From positions 1-64,000 of the forward strand of contig CANPHE010000013.1 in assembly GCA_947573795.1 (NCBI GenBank): a stretch of DNA of 64,000 nucleotides, given 5' to 3'. Source of the stretch: an uncultured Alistipes sp. Its GTDB lineage: Bacteria > Bacteroidota > Bacteroidia > Bacteroidales > Rikenellaceae. Below are positions 19,982 to 30,735 of the stretch, piece by piece. The translations under genes and the position numbers were made by a program. The notes under the pieces were generated by a model. It saw only the letters and a program-made list of their open reading frames with translations, was not told the origin of the DNA and did no database searches. Positions within the stretch are counted from its first letter, which is position 1. The number at the start of each line of letters is the position of its first letter.

Positions 19982-21355
19982 ATGAAATACGATATCATCG
20001 TCATCGGCAGCGGGCCGGGCGGCTACGTGGCTGCGATCCGCGCCGCACAGTTGGGGCGCAAGGTGGCGCTCGTCGAACGGGCCGAAGCGGGCGGCGTATG
20101 CCTCAACTGGGGTTGCATCCCGACCAAGGCGCTGCTCAAGAGCGCCCAGGTGTACGGCTACTGCAAAGCGGCCGCACAATACGGTCTGGAGCTGACGGGC
20201 GAGGTGAAACCCGACCTCCGACAGATCGTCGCACGGTCGCGCACGGTCGCGGAAACCATGTCCAAAGGGGTACAATTTCTACTCAAGAAAAACGCCGTGG
20301 AGCTCATCCACGGCTTCGGACGGCTGACGGCCCCCGGACGGGTAGACGTCGACGGCACGGAGTACGAAGCCGATCATATCATCCTCGCGACGGGAGCCCG
20401 TCCGCGCGAAATGCCGTTCCTGCCCATCGACGGGCAGCGGGTGATCTCCTCGCGGCAAGCGCTGGCGCTCGACCGGATGCCCCAATCGATGGTCGTCGTC
20501 GGATCGGGCGCCATCGGTTGCGAGCTGGCCTGGTTCTATGCGACATTAGGGGTGAAAATCACCGTCGTAGAGTACATGCCCCGCATGTTGCCGCTCGAAG
20601 ACGAGGAAGTCTCGAAAACGATGGAACGCGCCTTCCGCAAACTGCGCGCCACGGTGCTCACCTCGACGACCGTGAAGGGCGTACGCACGACCGATACGGG
20701 TTGCGAGGTGGAGATCGAAGGCAAGAAGGGCGCCGAGACGCTGACGGCCGACGTCGTACTGTCGGCCGTGGGCATCAAATCCAACATCGAGGGCATCGGT
20801 CTCGAAGAACTGGGCATCGCCGTCGAGCGCGACAAGGTGACGGTAGACGCCTTCTACCGCACCTCCGTGCCGGGCATCTACGCCATCGGCGACATCGTGG
20901 GAGGCCCCGCTCTGGCCCACGTCGCATCGGCCGAGGGTATCTGCTGCGTGGAAGCCATCTGCGGGCTCGACCCCGCACCGGTGGATTATTCGACCGTGCC
21001 GTCGTGTATCTTCACCCATCCCGAAGTGGCCTCGGTCGGTGAGACCGAACAGCAGCTCCGCGAACGGGGCGTCGCCTACAAGGTCGGGCGCTTCCCCTTC
21101 ACCGCCTCGGGCAAAGCCACGGCTGCGGGCGACCGCGACGGATTCGTCAAGCTGCTTTTCGACGAGCAGGACCGCCTGCTGGGCGCGCATCTGATCGGCG
21201 CCACGGTCACCGAGATGCTCGCCGAACCCACGCTGGCCCGCGCATTGGGCGCTACGGCCCACCGAATCGCCCGCACGATCCATGCCCATCCGACGATGAA
21301 CGAAGGAATCATGGAGGCGGCAGAAGCAGCCCTGGGACAGGCCATCCACCTTTGA
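19982..21355 (+). CDS. lpdA: Dihydrolipoyl dehydrogenase
   Basis: MKYDIIVIGSGPGGYVAAIRAAQLG...GGVCLNWGCIPTKALLKSA. Confidence 0.96.
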   Translation: MKYDIIVIGSGPGGYVAAIRAAQLGRKVALVERAEAGGVCLNWGCIPTKALLKSAQVYGYCKAAAQYGLELTGEVKPDLRQIVARSRTVAETMSKGVQFLLKKNAVELIHGFGRLTAPGRVDVDGTEYEADHIILATGARPREMPFLPIDGQRVISSRQALALDRMPQSMVVVGSGAIGCELAWFYATLGVKITVVEYMPRMLPLEDEEVSKTMERAFRKLRATVLTSTTVKGVRTTDTGCEVEIEGKKGAETLTADVVLSAVGIKSNIEGIGLEELGIAVERDKVTVDAFYRTSVPGIYAIGDIVGGPALAHVASAEGICCVEAICGLDPAPVDYSTVPSCIFTHPEVASVGETEQQLRERGVAYKVGRFPFTASGKATAAGDRDGFVKLLFDEQDRLLGAHLIGATVTEMLAEPTLARALGATAHRIARTIHAHPTMNEGIMEAAEAALGQAIHL

Positions 21356-21372
21356 CCTAAGCAGTTCCAGAC

Positions 21373-21415
21373 AAAACGATCGGCTTCCTGGGTGAACCAG
21401 GAAGCCGATCGTTTT
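21373..21415. terminator. Long intrinsic terminator hairpin
   Basis: AAAACGATCGGCTTCCTGG gtgaa CCAGGAAGCCGATCGTTTT, 19-bp stem. Confidence 0.88.
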
Positions 21416-21431
21416 CAACCATATCAGGCTA

Positions 21432-21626
21432 TTACTTAAACCAATCCGTCAGGTGATAGCGTCCGTAAAAATAATAAAACGCCGCACCCAACATATAGGG
21501 AACCAGGATAATCACGAGCACCATAACGACCTTTCCGGCCATACCCACGTCTTCGCGTTTGAAAACATCGATCGCCAGATAAATCTGCACGACCAGGCAA
21601 ATCAGATAAATAACGAATCCTACCAT
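21432..21626 (-). CDS. Small membrane protein (phospholipase D N-terminal-like)
   Basis: 64 aa: VGFVIYLICLVVQIYLAIDVFKRED...LVIILVPYMLGAAFYYFYGR. Confidence 0.65.
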   Translation of the reverse strand: MVGFVIYLICLVVQIYLAIDVFKREDVGMAGKVVMVLVIILVPYMLGAAFYYFYGRYHLTDWFK

Positions 21627-21665
21627 TTTTCTATCGATTTTTAAAGTTAAAATTTCAGCATTTTA

Positions 21666-22427
21666 TCAAAAAGTTTTGCGCTCGAACACCTCCGTAGGGT
21701 AGCGCACGTCGCTCAGAAACAATCCCTGAGGAGGTGCGCCGCCGCTCGACAGCGACAAATCGCGCGCCTCGACGATCTCGCGGAATCGCTCGGGCGTATG
21801 GCGTCCGCGCCCGATGTCGACCAGCGTCCCGACCAACGCCCGGACCATATTCCGCAAAAACCGGTCCGCACGGATCGTAAAGCACAGCACACCGTCGGAT
21901 TCCACGTGCCAGGCAGCATGGCGCACGTGACAGATATTGGTCTTGTTGTTCGAATTGAGTTTGGCGAACGACGTGAAATCGTCGTATTCGAGCAGCAGGA
22001 CAGCCGCCTCGTTCATCCGCGCGACATCCAGCGGGACATAGTACTGCCACGAGGCGTCGCGCGTAAAGGGATTTTTACGAGGTTCGATGAAATAACGATA
22101 CTCCCGTTCGCGGGCATCGAAACGCGCATGGGCATCGTCCGCCACCGCAGTGAGCGTACTGACGGCGATATCGCCCGGCAGCAGGAAATTGAGTTTATAG
22201 ACCGCCTGCTGCGGATCGGCAACGGGCGTCGCAACGTCGAAATGCGCCACGTAATAGGAGGCGTTGACTCCCGTGTCGGTCCGTCCGGCTCCGGTCACGG
22301 CGACCGGTTCGCGCAACAGGGTGGAGAGTCCCCGTTCGAGCGTCTGTTGCACGGAGGGCTGGTCGGGCTGACGCTGCCATCCGCAATAAGCTCCGCCCCG
22401 GTAACGCAGTTCGAGAAAATAACGCAT
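21666..22427 (-). CDS. truA: tRNA pseudouridine synthase A
   Basis: RYFLELRYRGGAYCGWQRQPDQPSVQQTLE...VTGAGRTDTGVNA. Confidence 0.96.
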   Translation of the reverse strand: MRYFLELRYRGGAYCGWQRQPDQPSVQQTLERGLSTLLREPVAVTGAGRTDTGVNASYYVAHFDVATPVADPQQAVYKLNFLLPGDIAVSTLTAVADDAHARFDAREREYRYFIEPRKNPFTRDASWQYYVPLDVARMNEAAVLLLEYDDFTSFAKLNSNNKTNICHVRHAAWHVESDGVLCFTIRADRFLRNMVRALVGTLVDIGRGRHTPERFREIVEARDLSLSSGGAPPQGLFLSDVRYPTEVFERKTF

Positions 22428-22497
22428 GGATCATCGTTGTAACGGGTGCGAAGATACGAATTTTCCGTTATACCGGCAAAATGGGGCGGAAAAATTG

Positions 22498-22602
22498 CAA
22501 GGCAAAGCCTTGCCATCTTCGGCGGCTCGCGCTTTCAGCGCGACCGGCCCAGCCGCCGAAGATGATTATTCGCGCAATGTCAATGCTAAAGCCGACTCTT
22601 AA
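22498..22602. repeat. Dispersed intergenic double-hairpin repeat, family A copy 2
   Basis: GCAAGGCaaaGCCTTGC hairpin, then ATCTTCGGCGGCT...AGCCGCCGAAGAT (22515-22563), then a CGCAATGTCAATGCTAAA tail. Confidence 0.8.
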
Positions 22603-22711
22603 CCGGGCCTGCACGGACAATAATCGCCCCGCCGTATTCGTTTTCATCCCCGAAACGACGGGTGTTCCGCAAAAACATATTATCTTTGTACGATTTATAC
22701 CGAACTTGCTT

Positions 22712-23473
22712 ATGAGAACAGCCATCATCGGATACGGCAAAATGGGCCGCGAAATCGAAAAGATACTCCTCGAACGGGGACACGAGATAGCCTTGGTGAT
22801 CGATGCGGACAACCGTGCCGATCTCGACGCCGCACACTTGGCGGACATCGACGTCTCTATCGAGTTCACCACGCCGGAAACGGCTTACGACAATATCCGC
22901 TGCTGCCTCATGCACGGTATCCCCGTAGTGAGCGGCACGACGGGATGGACGGAGCGTCTGGAGGAGTTGCAGCAGTTGTGCCGCGCACGCAACGGCGCGA
23001 TGTTCTATGCCTCGAATTACAGCCTGGGCGTCAACCTGATGTTCCGCCTCAACCGACTGTTGGCCGAGATGATCGACCGCGTGGGCGGCTACGACCTGCG
23101 GATCGCCGAAGTGCACCACACGCAAAAGAAAGACGCCCCCAGCGGCACGGCCATCACCCTGGCCGAGGAGGCGATCGCGCGCCTCGGCGCCAAAAGTGCA
23201 TGGGTCAACTACGCCCCGGGGATCGAACGCGCCGCACGGCGGGTCGCATCGCCCGAGGAGGTCGCCGCGGATCAGGTCTGCATCCGCTCGGAGCGCGAAG
23301 GCGCCGTACCGGGCATCCACACCGTGACCTACGAATCCGAAGACGACACGATCGAACTGCGCCACACGATCAAGAACCGCCGCACGCTGGCTTTCGGCGC
23401 GGTGGCCGCCGCGGAGTTCCTGTGCGGCAAAACGGGAGTCTACGGCATGGACGACCTGCTGGACGCCCGATAA
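22712..23473 (+). CDS. dapB: 4-hydroxy-tetrahydrodipicolinate reductase
   Basis: MRTAIIGYGKMGREIEKILLERGHE...EVHHTQKKDAPSGTAITLAE. Confidence 0.97.
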   Translation: MRTAIIGYGKMGREIEKILLERGHEIALVIDADNRADLDAAHLADIDVSIEFTTPETAYDNIRCCLMHGIPVVSGTTGWTERLEELQQLCRARNGAMFYASNYSLGVNLMFRLNRLLAEMIDRVGGYDLRIAEVHHTQKKDAPSGTAITLAEEAIARLGAKSAWVNYAPGIERAARRVASPEEVAADQVCIRSEREGAVPGIHTVTYESEDDTIELRHTIKNRRTLAFGAVAAAEFLCGKTGVYGMDDLLDAR

Positions 23474-23517
23474 CGAAGTAACAACGGCGCCGGATCGCGC
23501 CCCGAACCTAAAGAAAG

Positions 23518-24870
23518 ATGGAAAAAATCAAAGCGTTTTTTCGCAACAAATGGACCGGATTCGTGCTCGCGACACTGCTCTACACGCTCTGGTTCGTCGT
23601 CTGGACGGGAAATCTCTGGTTTCTGTTAGGCATTCCCGTCATCTACGACCTCTACATTTCGCGGTACTTCCACCGGTTCGTAGGAAGCCGCAACGCCCGC
23701 CTGTGCGAACGCAGCCGGGCCTACAAAACCGTCTACGAGTGGGTCAATGCGATCGTCTTCGCAACAGTCGTAGCCTCGCTGGTCCATATCTTCATCTTCC
23801 AGATGTACGTCATCCCCACCTCCTCGATGGAAGGATCGCTGCTCGTGGGCGATTACCTCTACGTGAGCAAGGTGACCTACGGACCGCAAATGCCCAACAC
23901 GCCGCTCTCGTTCCCGTTCGTGCACCATACGATGCCCTTCTCCACGACCCGCAAATCCTTCTCCGAGGCGATCCAACGGCCGTATCACCGGCTCAAGGGC
24001 CTCAAGGAGATCCAGCGCAACGACGTGGTGGTCTTCAACTTCCCGGCCGGCGACACGGTGCTGCTGGAAAACCAGGCCGTGACCTACTACGACGTGCTGC
24101 GCGACTTCCAGACGACCTTCGGCCCCGAGGAGGGACGCCGGCGCCTCAACGACGAATTCACCGTCATCTCGCGTCCGGTGGACAAACGCGAAAACTACAT
24201 CAAACGCTGCGTCGCCGTTCCGGGCGATTCGCTCGAAGTCCGCGACGGGCAGGTGTGGATCAACGGTGCTCCGCAAGAGCCCATTCCAGGCATCCAGTAC
24301 CGCTATGTAGTACAGACTTCGGCCCCCTTCTCGCAATATGCGCTCGAAAACCTCGGCGTGCGCGAATACAGCGGCAACGGATCGTCCTATTACATGCTCA
24401 TCAGCGAAGCGACGGCCGAAAAGCTCCGCTCGCTCAATAACGTCATCGCGGTACGCCGCTATATCGCGCCGCCCACCACGGAGGTATTCCCCCAGTGGGA
24501 AGAACCCCGCTGGAGCGCCGACAACTACGGTCCGATCCGCATTCCCCGCAAGGGCGAGAGCGTCGCGCTTACGCCGGAAAACCTGTCGCTCTACGAGCGG
24601 ATCATCACAGCCTACGAGGGCCATACGCTGGAACTCCGCGACGGAGCGATCCTGATCGACGGCGCTCCGACGGAAAGCTATACCTTCGGCATGAACTACT
24701 ATTGGATGATGGGCGACAACCGCCACAACTCGGCCGACTCGCGTTTCTGGGGCTTCGTTCCGGAAGACCATATCGTCGGCAAGGCGTCGTTCATCTGGCT
24801 GTCGCTCGAATCGGGCAAGGGATTCCCGGCGAACATCCGCTGGAACCGCCTGTTCAAAAAGGTTCGTTAA
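23518..24870 (+). CDS. lepB: Signal peptidase I
   Basis: MYVIPTSSMEGSLLVGDYLYVSKV...RENYIKRCVAVPGDSLEV...MGDNRHNSADSRFWGFVPEDHIVGKA. Confidence 0.96.
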   Translation: MEKIKAFFRNKWTGFVLATLLYTLWFVVWTGNLWFLLGIPVIYDLYISRYFHRFVGSRNARLCERSRAYKTVYEWVNAIVFATVVASLVHIFIFQMYVIPTSSMEGSLLVGDYLYVSKVTYGPQMPNTPLSFPFVHHTMPFSTTRKSFSEAIQRPYHRLKGLKEIQRNDVVVFNFPAGDTVLLENQAVTYYDVLRDFQTTFGPEEGRRRLNDEFTVISRPVDKRENYIKRCVAVPGDSLEVRDGQVWINGAPQEPIPGIQYRYVVQTSAPFSQYALENLGVREYSGNGSSYYMLISEATAEKLRSLNNVIAVRRYIAPPTTEVFPQWEEPRWSADNYGPIRIPRKGESVALTPENLSLYERIITAYEGHTLELRDGAILIDGAPTESYTFGMNYYWMMGDNRHNSADSRFWGFVPEDHIVGKASFIWLSLESGKGFPANIRWNRLFKKVR

Positions 24871-24871
24871 G

Positions 24872-25480
24872 GTGGCCGAAGACAGTTATCTGACCGTCGA
24901 AGGTCCGGCCGAAGCCGCCTGCCGCGAACGGAGCAGCAAGTTCCTCGCCTTCATCTATCCCGTCCGCAGCGAGGAGGAGATCCGCGAGGCGCTCGAACCA
25001 CTGCGCAAACGCTTCTACGACGCGACGCACCACTGTTACGCCTGGCGCCTGGGACCGCACGGCGAGCAATTCCGCGCCAACGACGACGGCGAGCCTTCGG
25101 GTACGGCCGGGAAACCGATCCTCGGGCAGCTACTCTCGCACGAACTGACGGATTGCCTGATCGTCGTCGTCCGCTACTTCGGCGGCACGAAACTGGGCGT
25201 TCCGGGGCTGATCGCCGCCTACAAGGAGTCGGCCGCCGAAGCGATCGCCGCGGCACGGATCGTCGAGCGTACCGTAGACCGCACGGTGAGGGTCGATTTC
25301 CCGTACGTGGCGATGAACGACATCATGCGCGCTATCAAGGAGCTCCAACCCGAAATCCGGCGCCAGGAGTTCGACAACCTCTGCACGATGGAGCTCTCGA
25401 TCCGCGAAAGCCTCGCCGACCGGCTCGTCGAAAAACTCCGCAAGGCGGGCGGCAGCATCGATCCGGAAAAAACCATCTGA
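24872..25480 (+). CDS. YigZ / IMPACT family protein
   Basis: [21 protein letters not shown]...[19 protein letters not shown] start. Confidence 0.92.
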   Translation: MAEDSYLTVEGPAEAACRERSSKFLAFIYPVRSEEEIREALEPLRKRFYDATHHCYAWRLGPHGEQFRANDDGEPSGTAGKPILGQLLSHELTDCLIVVVRYFGGTKLGVPGLIAAYKESAAEAIAAARIVERTVDRTVRVDFPYVAMNDIMRAIKELQPEIRRQEFDNLCTMELSIRESLADRLVEKLRKAGGSIDPEKTI

Positions 25481-25503
25481 GATTTTCTAAACACCATCCG
25501 CAA

Positions 25504-28296
25504 TTGGCACACGAAAACTGCATATATATCAAAGGAGCGCGGGTCCACAACCTGCGCAACATCGAAGTCGAGATTCCGCACGACAAACTCATCGTCGTCA
25601 CGGGCCTCTCGGGTTCGGGCAAATCGACGCTGGCTTTCGACACGATTTTCGCCGAGGGACAGCGCCGCTACGTCGAGAGCCTCTCGGCCTACGCCCGGCA
25701 GTTCCTCGGGAAGATCAACAAACCCGACGCCGACATCATTTCGGGCATCGCCCCGGCCATCGCCATCGAACAGAAGGTCAACACGCGCAACCCCCGCTCG
25801 ACGGTGGGAACCACGACCGAGATATACGACTACCTCAAGCTGCTGTTCGCCCGCGCCGGGCACACCTTTTCACCCGTCTCGGGCGAGGAGGTGCGCGGTT
25901 ACAGCGTGGACGACGTGGCCGAATACGTCTATGCCCGGACGGACCGCCGCGTGGAGATCGCGGCACCGATCCGTCTGGCCGAAGGGCAGGGCCTAATCGA
26001 GAAACTCACGCTGCTGCTGGCCGACGGATTGCTGCGCGTGCACGTCGACGGTCGTACGCGGCTGATCGAAGACGTCCTGCCCGACCTGGGTCCCGAAACC
26101 CGGGCCGAGGAGATGCTCGTGGTGATCGACCGCATGCGCGTTACGGAGGACGACGAGATGCAGACCCGCATCCGCGACTCGGTGGCCCGCGCCTTCTCCT
26201 ACGGCGAAGGCGTCTGCCGCATCGTCACGGAGGAGGGCATCCGCGAATTCTCGTCGCGCTTCGAGGCCGACGGCATCGAATTCGAGCCCCCCTCGGAGTA
26301 TCTGTTCAGTTTCAACAACCCGCTGGGCGCCTGCCCGCGGTGCGAGGGTTACGGCAAGGTGATCGGCATCGACGAGGACCTGGTGATCCCCGACAAAAGC
26401 CGCACGATCTACGACGACGCCGTAGCCTGCTGGCGCGGTGAGACGATGCGCCGCTGGAAAGAACAGTTAGTGCGCAACGCCTATAAATTCGAGTTCCCGA
26501 TCCACACACCCTTCTACGCCCTGACGCCGGAACAGAAACGGCTGTTGTGGCGCGGAAACGAATATTTCAACGGACTGGACGCCTTCTTCGACTACATCGA
26601 CGGCGAACGGCGCAAAATCCAGTTCCGCGTAATGAAGGCCCGTTACACGGGCAAGACCGTATGCCCCGAGTGCGGCGGTTCGCGCCTGCGCAAGGAGGCC
26701 CTCTACGTCCGGGTCGGCGGCAAAACCATCGCCGATCTGGTGAGCATGCCCGTCGACGAACTGATCAGGTTCTTCCGCGACCTCAGTCTGGACGAGCACG
26801 ACACGAAAACCGCGGCGCGCATCCTTACCGAAATACGCAACCGCCTGCAATACCTCGCCGACGTGGGTCTGGGCTATCTGACCCTCGACCGCCTGTCGTC
26901 GACCCTTTCGGGCGGCGAAAGCCAGCGCATCAACCTCTCGACATCGCTGGGCAGCAACCTCACCGGCTCGCTCTACATCCTCGACGAGCCCTCGATCGGA
27001 CTGCACCCGCGCGATACGCACCGCCTGATCCGCGTGCTGGAGCAGTTGCGCGACCTGGGCAACACGGTGATCGTCGTCGAACACGAGGAGGAGGTGATGC
27101 GCGCGGCCGACTACATCGTCGACATCGGCCCCGAAGCGGGCTACAACGGCGGGCAGGTGGTCTTCAGCGGCACGCTGGAGAAGCTGCTCGAAAGCGGCGA
27201 AAGCCTCACGGCCGACTATCTGACTGGACGCCGGAGCATCGCTCCGCGTCCGACACCGCGCGGATGGTCCAACTCGATCACCATCCGCGGAGCACGCGAA
27301 AACAACCTGCGCAACATCGACGTGCGGATTCCGTTAGGTGCCATGACCTGCATCACGGGAGTCAGCGGCTCGGGAAAATCGTCGCTCGCCAAGGGGATTC
27401 TCTACCCGGCACTGCGGCGCATGCTCTTCGACACGGGTGTCAAACCCGGCGATTTCGACGGTATCGACGGCGATGTCAAGCTGCTGCGCGCCGTGGAGAT
27501 GGTCGACCAAAATCCCATCGGCAAATCGTCGCGCTCGAATCCCGTGACCTACATCAAGGCTTACGACGAAATCCGCAAACTCTTCGCCGACCAGCCCTAT
27601 GCGCAGCACAACTCGCTGACGGCGGCCCACTTCTCGTTCAACGTGGCGGGAGGGCGCTGCGAGGAGTGCCAGGGCGAGGGCGTCATCAAGGTTTCGATGC
27701 AGTTCATGGCCGACGTCGAACTGGTCTGCGAGGCCTGCAACGGCAAACGGTTCCGCGACGAGGTGCTGGAGGTACGTTTCCGCGGGAAATCGATCTACGA
27801 CGTACTGGAAATGACCGTCGACGAGGCGATCGAGTTCTTCGGCGCGGAAAGCAAAAACGCCACCTGCCGACGCATCGTCGAGCGGTTGCAGCCCCTACAA
27901 GCCGTCGGACTGGGGTATATCAAGCTGGGGCAATCCTCCTCGACGCTCTCGGGCGGCGAGAGCCAGCGCGTGAAGCTGGCGTCGTTCCTCACGAAGGAGA
28001 ACTCCGAGGGGGGCGTGCTTTTCATCTTCGACGAGCCGACGACCGGACTCCATTTCCACGATATTTCGAAGCTGCTGGCGGCATTCGACGCCTTAATCGA
28101 ACGGGGCCATACGATCGTCATCGTCGAGCACAACATGGACATCATCAAGTGTGCCGACTGGGTCGTGGACCTCGGTCCGGAGGCCGGAAGCGGGGGAGGG
28201 GAGATCGTCTTCGAAGGCACTCCGCAGGAGTTGGCGCAATGCAGCACGAGCCACACGGGACGTTTCCTGCGCAAGCACCTCGCACCCCACGAATAG
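25504..28296 (+). CDS. uvrA: Excinuclease ABC subunit A
   Basis: [42 protein letters not shown]...; TTG start inferred within ORF 25153..28296. Confidence 0.96.
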   Translation: MAHENCIYIKGARVHNLRNIEVEIPHDKLIVVTGLSGSGKSTLAFDTIFAEGQRRYVESLSAYARQFLGKINKPDADIISGIAPAIAIEQKVNTRNPRSTVGTTTEIYDYLKLLFARAGHTFSPVSGEEVRGYSVDDVAEYVYARTDRRVEIAAPIRLAEGQGLIEKLTLLLADGLLRVHVDGRTRLIEDVLPDLGPETRAEEMLVVIDRMRVTEDDEMQTRIRDSVARAFSYGEGVCRIVTEEGIREFSSRFEADGIEFEPPSEYLFSFNNPLGACPRCEGYGKVIGIDEDLVIPDKSRTIYDDAVACWRGETMRRWKEQLVRNAYKFEFPIHTPFYALTPEQKRLLWRGNEYFNGLDAFFDYIDGERRKIQFRVMKARYTGKTVCPECGGSRLRKEALYVRVGGKTIADLVSMPVDELIRFFRDLSLDEHDTKTAARILTEIRNRLQYLADVGLGYLTLDRLSSTLSGGESQRINLSTSLGSNLTGSLYILDEPSIGLHPRDTHRLIRVLEQLRDLGNTVIVVEHEEEVMRAADYIVDIGPEAGYNGGQVVFSGTLEKLLESGESLTADYLTGRRSIAPRPTPRGWSNSITIRGARENNLRNIDVRIPLGAMTCITGVSGSGKSSLAKGILYPALRRMLFDTGVKPGDFDGIDGDVKLLRAVEMVDQNPIGKSSRSNPVTYIKAYDEIRKLFADQPYAQHNSLTAAHFSFNVAGGRCEECQGEGVIKVSMQFMADVELVCEACNGKRFRDEVLEVRFRGKSIYDVLEMTVDEAIEFFGAESKNATCRRIVERLQPLQAVGLGYIKLGQSSSTLSGGESQRVKLASFLTKENSEGGVLFIFDEPTTGLHFHDISKLLAAFDALIERGHTIVIVEHNMDIIKCADWVVDLGPEAGSGGGEIVFEGTPQELAQCSTSHTGRFLRKHLAPHE

Positions 28297-28332
28297 CAGC
28301 CCCCATCCGGCTCGAAGAAACCAAGCAGACCG

Positions 28333-29550
28333 ATGAACGAGTTTCATACCTATACTTTACCCAACGGCATCCGCGGCATCCACCGCCAGGTACGCAGCAC
28401 GGTGGCCCACTGCGCCCTGGTCATCGACGCCGGAAGCCGCGACGAACGGCCCGGGCAATACGGACTGGCGCACTTCGCCGAACACGCCTTCTTCAAGGGA
28501 ACCCGCAAACGCCGAGCCTGGCAGGTCAACTGCCGGCTGGAGAACCTGGGCGGCGAATTGAATGCCTTCACGACCAAGGAGGACACGACGATCCACGCCA
28601 CGACCCTGCGCGGCGACTTCGCCAAGGCGGCGGAGTTGATCGCCGACGTCGCATTCCGGTCGACCTACCCCGAGCGGGAACTCGAACGCGAAAAGGAGGT
28701 GATCGCCGACGAGATCAACACCTACAAGGACTCTCCGGCCGATCTGATCTACGACACGTTCGAGGATTTGCTGTTCGAGGGTTCGGAGCTGGGCCACAAC
28801 ATCCTGGGGCGCAAAGCGGCATTGATGCGTTACGACGGCGACGCGATCCGTGCTTTCACGGCACGCACGCACACGACCGATCGGATGGTCTTCTCGTCGA
28901 TCGGCAGCTTCCCCGTCGCGACGGCCCAAGCCGTCGCGAGCCGCTAATTAGCGGAACAACCCCCCCCCGGGCGCACAATACGCCGCACGACACCCGAACA
29001 ATGCGCGGCGTTCGAAAAAGTCGTCTCGAAACACACCCATCAGACCCACTGCATCATCGGCAGCCGGGCCTACGGCATCGACGACGCGCGACGGCTGCCG
29101 CTGGCACTACTGGTCAACCTGCTGGGCGGTCCGTGCGCCAATTCGCTCCTGAATGTCGTCGTACGCGAGAAACACGGGCTCTCCTACAACATCGAAGCGA
29201 GCTATACGCCCTACGGCGATACGGGAATCGCAGCGATCTACTTCAGCAGCGACCACGCGAACGCCGACCGCTGCGTCGAACTCATCGAGGAGGAGTTGCA
29301 CCGGCTCCGCACGACACCCCTCACGGCCCGGCGTCTCTCGATGGCCAAGAAGCAGTTCATCGCCCAGCTGGCGATCTCGGGCGAGAGCAACGAGAGCTAC
29401 ATGCTCGGCGCGGGCAAAAGCCTGCTGACGCACGATCGGGTGGACACCATGGAGGAGGTTTACGCCAAAATCCGCGCCCTCACCGCCACGGAGCTGACCG
29501 ACGTAGCCCAGGAGGTATTCGCACAGCGATCGAGATTGATGTACAAATAG
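28333..29550 (+). pseudogene. M16 family zinc metallopeptidase interrupted by in-frame TAA at 28945-28947
   Basis: N-terminal fragment has HFAEH; C-terminal fragment (VVVREKHGLSYNIEASYTPYGDTG) continues in the same frame after TAA; C9 tract at 28960-28968. Confidence 0.8.
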
Positions 29551-29552
29551 AT

Positions 29553-30125
29553 ATGCAACCCGCTCGGATTTACCGTTTCTCGCATCGGGAGGAACTCAGG
29601 AAGTGGCTCGCAGAGCACGGCCAGCGCGAAAAGGAGTGCTGGGTGGTATGCTCACGAGCCTCCGACACACCTTCCGGCGCCCTGCGCTACCTGGATGTCG
29701 TGGAAGAAGCGTTGTGTTTCGGTTGGATCGATTCGACCTGCAAGAACGACGGCGGCGTTCCGCTCCAACGACTGTCGCCCCGAAAAAAAGGGAGCCGGTG
29801 GACGGAACTGAACAAGGAGCGTTGCCGCAGGCTGGAAAAGCTGGGACTGATGACCGAACACGGACGGAAGGTATTGCCGGACCTGGACACGGACGGATTC
29901 GAGATCGCCGCCGATATGCTCGAACGGCTGCAAGCGGACGAAACCGTATGGCGGAATTTCCAGGCGTTGCCGCCTCTCTACCGTCGCATAAGGATCGACA
30001 ACATCCAACGCGTCCGAAACAATGCCGCGCTTTACGAGAACCGGTTGTCGAAATTCATCGACTGTACCCGCCGGAATGTCCTCTACGGCGACTGGCACGA
30101 TCACGAAAAATTACTTTCATATTGA
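29553..30125 (+). CDS. YdeI/OmpD-associated family protein
   Basis: REELRKWLAEHGQREKECWVVCSRA...YLDVVEEALCFGWIDST...RLSPRKKGSRWTELNKERCRRLEK. Confidence 0.88.
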   Translation: MQPARIYRFSHREELRKWLAEHGQREKECWVVCSRASDTPSGALRYLDVVEEALCFGWIDSTCKNDGGVPLQRLSPRKKGSRWTELNKERCRRLEKLGLMTEHGRKVLPDLDTDGFEIAADMLERLQADETVWRNFQALPPLYRRIRIDNIQRVRNNAALYENRLSKFIDCTRRNVLYGDWHDHEKLLSY

Positions 30126-30132
30126 AATCGAG

Positions 30133-30732
30133 ATGCAGAACCAAGAAATCATCGTCGTACTGCTGAATGACTTCGCAGACTGGGAAGCCGCGTTCCTGGC
30201 CCCGGCACTGCGATGCGGCACGATGCCGAGCCGCAAAGGATTTTGCGCAGTGAAATACCTGACACCCGACGGAAAACCCGTGCGGTCGCTCGGCGGCCTG
30301 ACCGTAACGCCGGACTATGCGGCCGACAGCCTGCCTGCGACATGCGGCGGCTTGATTCTCGCAGGCGGCAGGAGCTGGGACAAACCCGAAGCCGAAGCGA
30401 TCGCGGCACTCGTGTCCGAAGCCCGGCAGCGGGGCATCCTCGTGGGAGCCATCTGCAATGCGACGGCCTTCCTGGCGGCACACGGATTCCTCAACGACGT
30501 ACGCCACACGGGCAATACGCGCGAGATGCTCGAAGCGTGGGGCGGAGATCGCTACACGGGAGGCGCCCTCTACGAAGAGCGGCAGGCGGTGCGCGACGGT
30601 GCGGTCGTGACGGCCAACGGCTCGGGATATCTGGAATTCACGCGCGAATGCCTGCTGGCGCTCGAAGCCGACACACCGGAGGCGATCGCCGCGTCGTATG
30701 CCTTCAACAAACAGGGATTTTATAGCGAATAG
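30133..30732 (+). CDS. DJ-1/PfpI family protein
   Basis: EIIVVLLNDFADWEAAFLAPAL...GILVGAICNATAFLAAHGFL nucleophile-elbow Cys. Confidence 0.9.
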   Translation: MQNQEIIVVLLNDFADWEAAFLAPALRCGTMPSRKGFCAVKYLTPDGKPVRSLGGLTVTPDYAADSLPATCGGLILAGGRSWDKPEAEAIAALVSEARQRGILVGAICNATAFLAAHGFLNDVRHTGNTREMLEAWGGDRYTGGALYEERQAVRDGAVVTANGSGYLEFTRECLLALEADTPEAIAASYAFNKQGFYSE

Positions 30733-30735
30733 GGT

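Noticed and set aside
25153-25503. N-terminal extension of the uvrA ORF
   Set aside because: Overlaps yigZ out of frame; UvrA similarity begins at the TTG at 25504.
28960-28968. C9 tract as the cause of a frameshift in the M16 gene
   Set aside because: Both halves are in the same frame; the disruption is a TAA codon upstream of the tract, not an indel.
26547-30125. 1192-aa plus-strand ORF overlapping uvrA and the M16 gene
   Set aside because: Out-of-frame read-through of uvrA and M16; only its last 191 codons (29553-30125, YdeI-like) are real.
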